Shown one piece after another: positions 1 to 6,210 of a stretch of DNA of 9,072 nucleotides. Numbering within the stretch: the stretch's first letter is position 1; the number at the start of each line of letters is the position of its first letter. The stretch is from the NCBI GenBank assembly GCA_027364995.1, contig DAHXOG010000021.1:1-9072 (forward strand). The letters are read 5' to 3'. The stretch is from Candidatus Mancarchaeum sp. (GTDB taxonomy: Archaea; Micrarchaeota; Micrarchaeia; Micrarchaeales; Micrarchaeaceae). The notes below the pieces were generated by a model. It saw nothing but the letters and a program-made list of their open reading frames with translations, was not told where the DNA came from and did not search any database. The translations under genes and the position numbers were made by a program.

Positions 1-306
1 AGTGGATAACGGATTAAGGTTGACCACTTTTTTAGGGATAATCTCATACCCTGCCCTGGCCTCCTTATTGGCTTTTACCGTTCCGGTAACGCTTATGACG
101 CTTTCTTTAGGAAGCGAAAGCGAGCTTATTATGGATTCATCGGTACTGCCTTTCTTGGCAATAATCTGCGCTATGCCGCTCATGTCCCTGAGTAAAAGGA
201 ACGTCATCTTGCCGAGCTCCCTTACCTCATGTACCCATCCGGCCAAAGTCACTTCTCTTCCGTCCATTTCCGGAGTTATCTCATTTATATAATTGGTCCT
301 AATCAC
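1..306 (-). CDS. aspS: Aspartyl-tRNA synthetase, N-terminal part (cut by window edge)
   Basis: AspRS charges tRNA-Asp (in many archaea also tRNA-Asn) with aspartate in the cytoplasm. Only the first 102 codons are present; the frame is open at base 1, so the class II catalytic domain is outside the window. What is seen is the N-terminal OB-fold anticodon-binding domain: RTNYINEITPEMDGREV, then VTLAGWVHEVRELG, FLLLRDMSGIAQII and GYEIIPKKVVNLN. This order and wording is typical of archaeal AspRS. The start is taken as GTG at 304-306, giving an (M)IRTNY opening like relatives (M-YRTHY type); GTGAT at 310-314 is a Shine-Dalgarno match. The frame stays open upstream to a TAA at 340-342 without an ATG. 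AsnRS shares this domain, so the Asp assignment rests on overall similarity. It is the last gene on the strand here and has its own TATA boxes after the alba terminator. Confidence 0.87.
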   Translation of the reverse strand, partial: MIRTNYINEITPEMDGREVTLAGWVHEVRELGKMTFLLLRDMSGIAQIIAKKGSTDESIISSLSLPKESVISVTGTVKANKEARAGYEIIPKKVVNLNPLST

Positions 307-309
307 AAA

Positions 310-314
310 ATCAC
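310..314 (-). promoter_or_regulatory. Ribosome binding site of aspS supporting the GTG start
   Basis: GTGAT lies 3 bases before the GTG start. It matches the 3' part of GGAGGTGATC in nearly the same register as the sites before alba, dnaG, hjc and the ABC permease. Confidence 0.45.
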
Positions 315-374
315 AAGAATCATAAATAATGCCGAAATTTTACAAAATCCTTGTTGTTAGTTTGTATTGAAAGG

Positions 375-383
375 ATTTTATAA
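375..383 (-). promoter_or_regulatory. TATA box candidate for aspS
   Basis: TTATAAAAT on the minus strand. A start about 25 bases downstream (near 352) would give a leader of about 45 bases. A second TATA-like element, GTTATATAAG at 441-450, could give a longer leader. Both lie between the alba terminator and aspS, so aspS is probably transcribed separately. Nothing else was recognised between 307 and 452. Confidence 0.45.
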
Positions 384-452
384 GTTTACCAAATGCGCCA
401 TTTCAAAATAGAATCATTATTGCAAGCCTGAAATTACCTGCTTATATAACGC

Positions 453-495
453 AATAAAAAATAAAAATAAAAAGAGTGCTTATTTGCCAAGCACT
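453..495 (-). terminator. Hairpin/T-run terminator of alba overlapping its stop codon
   Basis: On the minus strand AGTGCTT (495-489) and AAGCACT (481-475) form a perfect 7-bp stem around a 7-base loop, followed directly by CTTTTT-A-TTTTT-A-TTTTTT. The alba stop codon at 480-482 falls at the loop/3' arm, so the last codons form the 5' arm. This looks like a bacterial-type intrinsic terminator; archaeal RNA polymerase mainly needs the T tract. Confidence 0.75.
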
Positions 496-779
496 ATTTG
501 TATCGCACTAACCTTTGACCTTGTACCATCCTCATTGGTTATCTCTTCAGAAGAGGTCTTTATGCCCTTTTCCTTCAATCCTGGCATGAATTTGTTCTGG
601 ACTATCTCCTTCACATCCACTGCCCTTGATATCGCGTTGCCCCTTGCCTTTATGGTAACCTCTGGAACCCCACTGTTGAATTGGGTAACTACTGCAAGAA
701 CATAGTTCATCGTTGGCTTTTTGCCTACATATACGATGTTTTCCTTAAGTGTGTCGTTGTTTCTTTCGTTTTCTGCCAT
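480..779 (-). CDS. alba: DNA/RNA-binding chromatin protein Alba
   Basis: Alba is a small dimeric chromatin protein that coats and bridges DNA and also binds RNA; in several archaea lysine acetylation modulates its affinity. The 99-residue product has the family length and pattern: [17 protein letters not shown] (residues 14-30), [20 protein letters not shown] (40-59), then [11 protein letters not shown] and a C-terminal [14 protein letters not shown] strand. K20-K21 align with the DNA-binding K16-K17 pair of Sulfolobus Alba. ATG 777-779 is preferred over GTG at 798-800 because GTGAT at 784-788 sits at the normal distance, and because the earlier start adds only a non-conserved MQQQVIY. It is a single-gene unit with its own TATA box and terminator. 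Five repeated motifs overlie the promoter and may be a regulatory site. Confidence 0.96.
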   Translation of the reverse strand: MAENERNNDTLKENIVYVGKKPTMNYVLAVVTQFNSGVPEVTIKARGNAISRAVDVKEIVQNKFMPGLKEKGIKTSSEEITNEDGTRSKVSAIQIVLGK

Positions 780-783
780 GTAT

Positions 784-788
784 ATCAC
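784..788 (-). promoter_or_regulatory. Ribosome binding site fixing the alba start
   Basis: GTGAT is 4 bases upstream of ATG 777-779. It lies inside the reading frame that would begin at GTG 798-800, which argues that the upstream codon is not the start. Confidence 0.65.
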
Positions 789-807
789 TTGTTGTTGCAC
801 ATAATCT

Positions 808-856
808 ATGTAATTAATCTATGGTAATATATGTAATCGGATGCAATCTATGCAAT
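808..856. repeat. Five phased ATGYAAT-like repeats at the alba promoter
   Basis: On the plus strand: ATGTAAT (808-814), ATGGTAAT (821-828), ATGTAAT (831-837), ATGCAAT (841-847) and ATGCAAT (850-856). Starts are spaced 13, 10, 10 and 9 bases, close to one helical turn. Three copies are preceded by TCT. The array covers the TATA-like element and the region just upstream of it. Confidence 0.6.
825..832 (-). promoter_or_regulatory. TATA box candidate for alba
   Basis: ATATATTA on the minus strand. A start about 25 bases on, near 803, would give a roughly 24-base leader that carries the GTGAT site. A further AT-rich element around 886-896 is a weaker alternative that would lengthen the leader to about 90 bases. 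Confidence 0.4.
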
Positions 857-910
857 CGACCAATAACTGATATCGATCTCTATGCCATTATAATTTATCG
901 GCTAAGCTAT

Positions 911-1807
911 TTATTCCTTTGCAAGTTTTTCGCGTTTCTTTATGCCTGAAATAATCTTTGATGCCTCCTTGTCGGCGTCTATATCGATGCCGCATTCCTC
1001 AGCTATGTGCATTGGATAAGCTATCGCTATATCCATTAAAAGATTTACCTCCTTCTCTATGCCAACCCTTCTAGCAATTTCAATGTTGGAGTTTATTATA
1101 ACTGCTATCAGCGGCAGAATCTCCCTGAATAAGCCTAGCAGCCTTTCATCTGGTATCTCCTTTTCCCTCATAATCCTCTTTGCCTCTTCATAGCCCCACT
1201 CGACCTCAGCGCCATTAGCCGAGAAAGCCTTTCCGAAGGATCGCATATATTCCGGCATTACAGAGTAGAAGACCTTATAGAATATATTTCCGAACGTCCC
1301 GCCGTATGAGGTCTTCAATATAAGATCATAAGCTATTATGCGTTCCCTCCAATCCTCTATGCTTCTCATCTTTTCAAATAGTGCGTCTATCTCTGGCGAT
1401 TCCTCCACGCCTTTCTTACCCAACCCGTTAAGCATGTTTTTTATCGCATGCAAATGCTTATCCTCTATTCCAACCATGGATTCAAAGTGCTCCGCGTACG
1501 CCTTTGACTCGTAATCGTGCCTGTCCTTGGACCACATGCCTATTACCTCCTCTACTTTCTGTTCTCCAAAATAGAATAAGCCCACTATGTGTGCCACATC
1601 TGCCAAATCAAACTTTATCGCATTCGGCAGCTCCACGGTCTCGCCGCTTATTTTGCCTCTCTTCCTTTTGACATCCACGAAGCTTATGCCCTTCCTTACC
1701 GCATTTACCGGATCGTTCTTTATGTAAGAGTATACGTAAGGCTTTACCCATTCAGGCACTCCGTATTTTTTCATTGTCTTGTCCAAAATAACATTTTCCA
1801 ACGCCAT
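911..1807 (-). CDS. Unrecognised helical protein, possibly ferritin-like fold
   Basis: I do not recognise the family with certainty. The 298-residue product has no signal peptide or membrane segment and is mostly charged and predicted helical. The N-terminal 65 residues include a basic stretch, FVDVKRKRGK (43-52). Residues 67-127 form a long helical region with acidic/His pairs, including AEHFE (105-109) and an ExxH motif EDKH (115-118). A second helical block starts at EDWRERIIAYDLIL and continues through YGGTFGNIFYKVF. ExxH within paired long helices is what ferritin-like di-iron proteins show, but a clear second ExxH is missing, so this is only a suggestion. The C-terminus is a basic KKREKLAKE tail. 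ATG 1805-1807 is chosen over TTG 1835-1837 because the latter lies upstream of the transcript start inferred from the TATA box, and GGGGAT precedes the ATG by 3 bases. It appears to be a single-gene unit. Confidence 0.75.
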   Translation of the reverse strand: MALENVILDKTMKKYGVPEWVKPYVYSYIKNDPVNAVRKGISFVDVKRKRGKISGETVELPNAIKFDLADVAHIVGLFYFGEQKVEEVIGMWSKDRHDYESKAYAEHFESMVGIEDKHLHAIKNMLNGLGKKGVEESPEIDALFEKMRSIEDWRERIIAYDLILKTSYGGTFGNIFYKVFYSVMPEYMRSFGKAFSANGAEVEWGYEEAKRIMREKEIPDERLLGLFREILPLIAVIINSNIEIARRVGIEKEVNLLMDIAIAYPMHIAEECGIDIDADKEASKIISGIKKREKLAKE

Positions 1808-1825
1808 AAAATCCCCATCAATTAT

Positions 1826-1844
1826 AAAAAAGGGCAAATGCCCT
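1826..1844 (-). terminator. Hairpin/T-run terminator of the ABC export unit
   Basis: The minus strand reads AGGGCA-TT-TGCCCT followed by TTTTT, a perfect 6-bp inverted repeat with a T tract. It lies 24 bases after the stop codon of the surface-protein gene. It also lies inside the promoter of the next gene, so the same palindrome could instead be an operator. Confidence 0.55.
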
Positions 1845-1846
1845 AA

Positions 1847-1854
1847 TTTTATAA
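1847..1854 (-). promoter_or_regulatory. TATA box of the 911-1807 gene
   Basis: TTATAAAA on the minus strand. A start about 25 bases on (near 1825) would give a leader of about 18 bases containing the GGGGAT site. The same octamer occurs on the plus strand at 1822-1829, making an inverted pair around the palindrome at 1831-1844. Confidence 0.5.
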
Positions 1855-1867
1855 CCCAGTTATAAAT

Positions 1868-3547
1868 TTATGCCTTTCTTTTTGTCTTATCCTGCTTTTC
1901 CTGCCTGTCCTTTGCCATGCGCCTTCTCCTTGTTGTGCGAATCACTATCGCTATTATCACTACTATTACCACAATGCCTATAATGGTCTCAGTATATCCG
2001 GCAGTGCTGGATGTGCTTTTTACCGTTACATAATACTGCGTTGATCCGGAGAATTCTTGGCTATGCGGGCTATTGGGCTGCTTCCATTGCTCGTATAAGG
2101 TTATCGGATAGCTTCCGGGCAGCCCGTCGCTGTCTACGCTTACATAGAAGGTTGCGTTTATAGTTTGGTTCGGAGCTATGCTGTTCGTGTAGTATGTCGA
2201 TGATACCATGCTGACAGGGTAAATGCTTTCCATTGTGAGCAGAACAGAATCTGCAGGCTCATTTCCTGTATTCTTGATCTGCAATGTAACCGGCACATAG
2301 GTTGCCCCTGCTGCTAAGCTGCTTTCTGCCGCCGTTACATTATACAATGCCGTACCTTCCATATTTACATGCAATGCCTGGCTTGCCGAATATGATTTCC
2401 CGTAGTTTGCGTTATTATACGATACATTGGCCATTATCGAGGTATTGCTTATGTTGCTTCCGTATGTCCCTATATAAAGCTGTTCGGTTGTCGAGCTTCC
2501 TGCAGGCAAGCTGTTTATAAAAAACCTGTTGACGCTGCTGCTAACGCTTATGCTCGGCCCGCTGGAAAATCCCACGCTTATGTTTTTTGCAGTTCCCGTG
2601 CCTGTATTCTGCACCAAAACCTCTATGCTCTGGTTGGATCCGGCATATAAGGCCGGAGGGTTCGAATCCTCCAGGCTAAGCACTATATGCGGAGCATTAA
2701 TGTCAACGCTCACTGGCATGGATACATTTTCGCTTATCACCTTTCCAAGGCTATTCTCGTAAGATACGCTTCCGTTTATATAATGCGTGCCGCTTGTTAT
2801 GTTGCTGCCCGCAAACATCGGCTCAGTTACTGCAACAGGTGTTCCCTGCTCCAATGTGCCAATGCTGAATGTAGGAGTTCCTGTTATGCTGAAATAGCTG
2901 CTGTTGTACAATGTCAATGTTGCATTAGTTGCAGGCCCCGTGCCGCTGTTAAGCACATTTATTCCAAGAGAGAATGGCTCTCCAGGGCTTATCTGCGAAT
3001 CAGGCACTGCGGTGGCCCTTATGTAAGGCTTTCCATATACATATAGGTATATCGGTATCTCGGATTCCATTGGGGTTTCCACGCTCTGGCCCGTTGCGCT
3101 TGTTTCCGACGTCCTGTATGTGGCAACTATGTAAAGAGTATATTCTCCCTGCTGCAGGGTGGACGGTATATGCACCGTGTAGTTGAATTCATCGTAGCCT
3201 ATTGCGCCTACCAATCCGCTCCCTATGCTGCTCTCTATTGAGCTGTATGCCGGCGAAACATTTATTATTTGGTCTGCTGAGACAAGCTGTATGTTAACGT
3301 CTTGCAGCGGCTGTGAATACGAATTGAATAATTGGAATGTTATGTTTACAGTATCTCCGGCCATTACAGGGCTTGGTGATACATAAAGGTTCGTTAGCGA
3401 AAGCGGCGTGCTTGCAACGCTGCTAACCTGCCCAGAGACCTGCGCCGACGCAACTCCTGCGTAAGCCATTGCCAGCAGTATAACAATCGCAATCATGCTG
3501 CCATTCCTTCTCATCGAAGCTTCTATATCTTTTTTTATACCTCTCAT
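1868..3547 (-). CDS. Membrane-anchored extracellular protein with four Ig-like/CARDB-type repeats
   Basis: Likely a surface protein tied to the ABC exporter encoded just upstream. The 559 residues begin with an N-terminal signal (hydrophobic IAIVILLAMAYAGVASA, 19-35, ending in an AxA-like site). Four beta-sandwich repeats of about 110-120 residues follow, near 52-171, 173-283, 284-396 and 398-510. Each repeat carries the phrase of CARDB/NEW3-type domains: 'aG..v.i...v.NtGt..a.n..v.l' (for example LGINVLNSGTGPATNATLTL). A single C-terminal membrane segment (520-536) and a very basic tail (RTTRRRR...) give an N-out/C-in topology. I count 16 N-glycosylation sequons in the exterior part and no cysteine. 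The ATG overlaps the permease stop as ATGA (3544-3547); a second ATG at codon 12 would give a shorter signal peptide. Such COG1361-like proteins often sit beside ABC-2 transporters in archaea. The exact role is unknown. Confidence 0.85.
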   Translation of the reverse strand: MRGIKKDIEASMRRNGSMIAIVILLAMAYAGVASAQVSGQVSSVASTPLSLTNLYVSPSPVMAGDTVNITFQLFNSYSQPLQDVNIQLVSADQIINVSPAYSSIESSIGSGLVGAIGYDEFNYTVHIPSTLQQGEYTLYIVATYRTSETSATGQSVETPMESEIPIYLYVYGKPYIRATAVPDSQISPGEPFSLGINVLNSGTGPATNATLTLYNSSYFSITGTPTFSIGTLEQGTPVAVTEPMFAGSNITSGTHYINGSVSYENSLGKVISENVSMPVSVDINAPHIVLSLEDSNPPALYAGSNQSIEVLVQNTGTGTAKNISVGFSSGPSISVSSSVNRFFINSLPAGSSTTEQLYIGTYGSNISNTSIMANVSYNNANYGKSYSASQALHVNMEGTALYNVTAAESSLAAGATYVPVTLQIKNTGNEPADSVLLTMESIYPVSMVSSTYYTNSIAPNQTINATFYVSVDSDGLPGSYPITLYEQWKQPNSPHSQEFSGSTQYYVTVKSTSSTAGYTETIIGIVVIVVIIAIVIRTTRRRRMAKDRQEKQDKTKRKA

Positions 3548-4695
3548 GCTATTTGCACCTTAAAAAGTTTAATTGCAAGACCCAACATTATCACTGCAAA
3601 GATTGCCAGTATGCCTATCTGCGGCAATGCAGTGCTTAATGGGTATGAACCAGTAATCATGACATCCCTTATTCCATCTACGGCGTACGTCATGGGATTA
3701 ACCGTAGATATGGCCCTCATCCATGCAGGCATTGAAGCGGCAGGGAAGAATGCGCCGCTGAGGAACCACAACGGCAAGGCTATTGTCTGCGTAAATATTG
3801 CATAGATCTCTGGCTTCTTTACCCGCGTTGCCATTATTAGCGATATCCCCGTGAAGCCCAATGTGAGCATAAGCACCAATATGAATATCCATATCACCCC
3901 GACAAACCCCATCAGTATCGTGGTTCCGAAGAATAATGATATCACTATCACCAAAGCCGTGCTTATAACCGACATGGTAAGCGTGTATATGGTCTTTCCG
4001 AGCATTACCGAGGTCCTGTTCAAAGGCGTTATGAGCAAGGCCTTCAGGTTGCCAAGCTGCTTGTCGGTTATGAGCGTGAATCCTCCGCCGAAAAGCGTGC
4101 CGAACACGGCCACTAACGCTATCACGCCTCCTACAAGGAAGTCCTCGTAGTCCGTCGAAAGCCCTGAGGTCAGCGTAGGCACAAATTCCGTATCCGGGGC
4201 TGAAGGCTTGGCATTGAGAGGGATTATTCCCTTTGAACCTATTCCGGAATAATACTCCTCCGCAACGCTGCTTATTGTGGGTAGTATGCCATCTACGGTA
4301 GATGCGTCAGGGCTGCTGTAATAAGCCAATATGCCTGTGGAGGTGCTAACAGTTCCTACGTTGGGGTTTAATATTAGCAAAAGCGATACCTGCCCGGAAG
4401 TTACCTCTGCCATTCCCTGGCTTATCGAGGGTATGGTGGAAACAGTAAAAAGCCCGCCTTCCGATGCGTAAAGCGATTGCATGAACTTGTATGAATTGGC
4501 ATTGTTCGCCAAATCCACAACGCCTACAGGGACATTATGCGCCACCGCCCCTATATTGCTGAAAAATATCAATATTATTAATGGGAATAGGATTGTCCTT
4601 ACCAAGTTTGCCCTGATATTGCTCTTGAATATCAGCATGTCTCTCTTATAGAGTATATATGCCTTTTTCAATGTCGAAGTGAATATATTGGACAT
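3544..4695 (-). CDS. ABC-2 type transporter permease
   Basis: Membrane subunit of an exporter working with the adjacent ATPase; the substrate cannot be told. The 383-residue product has one N-terminal membrane segment (about 31-50), an extracytoplasmic domain of about 135 residues (51-185), then five membrane segments (about 187-209, 235-258, 262-290, 297-320 and 355-376). This is the layout of ABC-2 permeases with a large first exterior loop, longer than classical DrrB (about 250-280). Family signposts are DKQLGNLKALLITPLNRTSVMLGK on the cytoplasmic side and NPMTYAVDGIRD (333-344) before the last segment. The start is ATG 4693-4695: GGAGG at 4704-4708 lies 8 bases upstream and just 2 bases separate it from the ATPase stop. 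The alternative GTG at 4708-4710 overlaps that GGAGG. Its stop overlaps the start of the surface-protein gene. Confidence 0.93.
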   Translation of the reverse strand: MSNIFTSTLKKAYILYKRDMLIFKSNIRANLVRTILFPLIILIFFSNIGAVAHNVPVGVVDLANNANSYKFMQSLYASEGGLFTVSTIPSISQGMAEVTSGQVSLLLILNPNVGTVSTSTGILAYYSSPDASTVDGILPTISSVAEEYYSGIGSKGIIPLNAKPSAPDTEFVPTLTSGLSTDYEDFLVGGVIALVAVFGTLFGGGFTLITDKQLGNLKALLITPLNRTSVMLGKTIYTLTMSVISTALVIVISLFFGTTILMGFVGVIWIFILVLMLTLGFTGISLIMATRVKKPEIYAIFTQTIALPLWFLSGAFFPAASMPAWMRAISTVNPMTYAVDGIRDVMITGSYPLSTALPQIGILAIFAVIMLGLAIKLFKVQIA

Positions 4696-4697
4696 GC

Positions 4698-5702
4698 TCA
4701 GCGCCTCCACATAACCTTTGAAGCATTGGACTGCTGCTCTCCCAACGCGTCGCGTATTGTGCTTCCGGTCAATTTTATAAAAACATCGTCGAGTGTTGGC
4801 AAATGCATAGAAGCGGCGATTATCGGTATCTTTTCCTTCTCCAGCAAGGCAACCATCTTGCTCAATTGCTTGACATCCTCTTTCCCTGCGCTTATGCTTA
4901 TCCTGTCCGCTGTTATCTTGACATCGACTCCCAAATTCTTCCTTATTGCGTTTGCCGCCTTTTCTATATCCTCAAACCTCAATGATATGTCTATTACGTT
5001 TCCCTCACTGACCATTTTCTTAAGCTCCGCAGGGGTCCCCAATGCCTTTATCTTGCCATGGTCTATTATGGCCAATCTATTGCATAGCGAATCCGCTTCC
5101 TCAAGATACTGTGTAGTCAATATTATGGTTACTCCGTTTTTGTTCAATTTCCTTATCCTGTCCCACATGTCTACCCTGTTCTGTACGTCAAGCCCAGTTG
5201 TCGGCTCGTCCAATACCAATATGCTTGGATTGTGTATCATGGACTTCACAAGATTGAGCCTTCTCTGCATTCCTCCTGAGAATGAGCCTGCCTTCGCGTT
5301 CCTGAATTCGCTAAGCCTCGCCTCCTCCAGCGCATTGTCTACTGCATGGTCCTTATCCTTGCCCTTCATATCGTAAAGCTCCGCGATTATCTCAAGGTTC
5401 TGTTTTGCTGTCAAATCCCCATCAACAACGGTCTCCTGGGTCATCAATCCCATCTTCTCCTTTATGACCTCGCGATGCTTGAGTATGTTGAACCCGTCTA
5501 TGGTTATCGTTCCCGTTGTTGGGTCGATAAGCCCTAAAATCATGTTTATGGTTGTAGTCTTGCCTGCCCCGTTTGGCCCAAGCAACCCGAAGATTTCGCC
5601 CTCTTTTATCCTAAGGTCTATTCCGTCAACTGCGGTAAAGCTGCCGAATCTCTTTATAAGTCCGCTAACAACTATTATGTCCTTTGGCATGCGATCATTC
5701 AT
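4698..5702 (-). CDS. ABC exporter ATP-binding protein, DrrA type
   Basis: Cytoplasmic ATPase powering the ABC-2 permease encoded next. All nucleotide-binding motifs are present in the 334 residues: Walker A GPNGAGKT (42-49), Q-loop Q89, signature FSGGMQ (141-146), Walker B ILVLDEP (161-167) and D-loop GLD (170-172). The switch position is Gln198 (TTQYLEEAD) where most ABC ATPases have His; TTQYL.EAD is a known feature of the DrrA/daunorubicin-resistance branch. The C-terminal PTLDDVFIKLTG (302-313) also matches that branch. Substrates of this family range from antibiotics to lipids and glycans, so resistance should not be assumed. ATG 5700-5702 overlaps the regulator stop as ATGA. An internal ATG at codon 5 preceded by TGATC is an alternative start. 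Confidence 0.95.
   Translation of the reverse strand: MNDRMPKDIIVVSGLIKRFGSFTAVDGIDLRIKEGEIFGLLGPNGAGKTTTINMILGLIDPTTGTITIDGFNILKHREVIKEKMGLMTQETVVDGDLTAKQNLEIIAELYDMKGKDKDHAVDNALEEARLSEFRNAKAGSFSGGMQRRLNLVKSMIHNPSILVLDEPTTGLDVQNRVDMWDRIRKLNKNGVTIILTTQYLEEADSLCNRLAIIDHGKIKALGTPAELKKMVSEGNVIDISLRFEDIEKAANAIRKNLGVDVKITADRISISAGKEDVKQLSKMVALLEKEKIPIIAASMHLPTLDDVFIKLTGSTIRDALGEQQSNASKVMWRR
4704..4708 (-). promoter_or_regulatory. Ribosome binding site of the ABC permease gene
   Basis: GGAGG sits inside the last codons of the ATPase gene, 8 bases before ATG 4693-4695. It is the strongest Shine-Dalgarno match in the window and decides the permease start. Confidence 0.75.
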
Positions 5703-6061
5703 TTTATGAGTTTTACAAGTTCCTTCATGTACCTTAACATTAATTTTTTGGATTTGACCAATGCTTCCCTGCCTTCCGGGGTTATGCTATAATACTTCTT
5801 GTCGCTCCGCTTTTTGGAAACGACCAGCTTTATATATCCTGATTTTTCCAGCATCCTCACTATATTGTATATGTCGTTTTTTATGTCGCTTTTTTTAGAG
5901 CCCATGAATTTCGCTTTCTTGGGATCGGCCATTAATTCTATTAACTCGTATGGGTAGCGCTTTTTTTCCTTTATCTCGCTCAATAGCATTAGCTTGAATA
6001 TCATCCTGCGCATTTCCTTGCTCATGTATTTTTCTGCAAATGGCTTGTGCTTCGGTTCCAT
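5699..6061 (-). CDS. PadR-like winged-helix transcriptional regulator
   Basis: Probable repressor of its own operon, which encodes the ABC exporter. The 120-residue product has PadR features in order: helix RRMIFKLMLLSEIKEKK with YPYELIELM (the usual hGYeI.k.l position), recognition region DIYNIVRMLEKSGYIK (about 64-79), wing with KKRSDKKYY, then SITPEGREAL (about 91-100), and a basic C-terminal helix. PadR proteins often control neighbouring efflux transporters and respond to their substrates; that is family knowledge. The first-gene position, the 4-base overlap with the ATPase gene and a pair of operator-like repeats just upstream support autoregulation. ATG 6059-6061 is the first start; only a weak GGGA lies before it. 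The insertion PKKAKFMGSKKSDIKND between the helices is lysine-rich. Confidence 0.85.
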   Translation of the reverse strand: MEPKHKPFAEKYMSKEMRRMIFKLMLLSEIKEKKRYPYELIELMADPKKAKFMGSKKSDIKNDIYNIVRMLEKSGYIKLVVSKKRSDKKYYSITPEGREALVKSKKLMLRYMKELVKLIK

Positions 6062-6081
6062 CGATTTCCCTTTAAGCGTTA

Positions 6082-6115
6082 TAGTTTAAATTTAAACTAG
6101 TTTAGATTTAAATCA
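6082..6115. repeat. Tandem operator-like palindromes before the padR-like gene
   Basis: TAGTTTAAATTTAAAC (6082-6097) is followed without a gap by TAGTTTAGATTTAAAT (6098-6113), matching at 14 of 16 positions. The first copy extends to a perfect 18-bp palindrome, TAGTTTAAATTTAAACTA (6082-6099). The second contains the perfect palindrome GATTTAAATC (6105-6114). The centres are 19 bp apart. The pair overlies the inferred transcript start, a natural place for a repressor. Confidence 0.65.
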
Positions 6116-6130
6116 TTAAGTATTTATATC

Positions 6131-6139
6131 TTTATAAAA
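6131..6139 (-). promoter_or_regulatory. TATA box of the padR-ABC operon
   Basis: TTTTATAAA on the minus strand, with TATAAATA at 6121-6128 as an alternative. Starts would fall near 6108 or 6098, within the tandem palindromes, leaving a leader of about 40-50 bases before ATG 6059-6061. Confidence 0.55.
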
Positions 6140-6210
6140 TGGCTTTTACTTGAAATAATATCTATGCGCAATAATATCCAACCGTTAATTACTGCCAATT
6201 ATGGATTTTA

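Noticed and set aside
2..292. Plus-strand open frame at the window start
   Set aside because: It is antisense to the OB-fold domain of AspRS, which is read clearly on the minus strand.
2653..2671. Plus-strand GGAGGGTTCGAATCCTCC, which looks like a tRNA T-arm
   Set aside because: The flanks give no matching 5' acceptor strand, D-arm or anticodon arm at the right distances, and the stretch lies inside a well-supported minus-strand gene where it encodes EDSNPP.
4726..5376. Plus-strand open frame of 216 codons opposite the ABC ATPase
   Set aside because: It is a shadow of a gene with complete Walker A, signature and Walker B motifs; no ribosome site or recognisable domain.
4698..6061. Calling the ABC unit a daunorubicin or drug-resistance system
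   Set aside because: DrrA-type ATPases serve many substrates; nothing in the window indicates a drug, and the exterior surface protein suggests an envelope role equally well.
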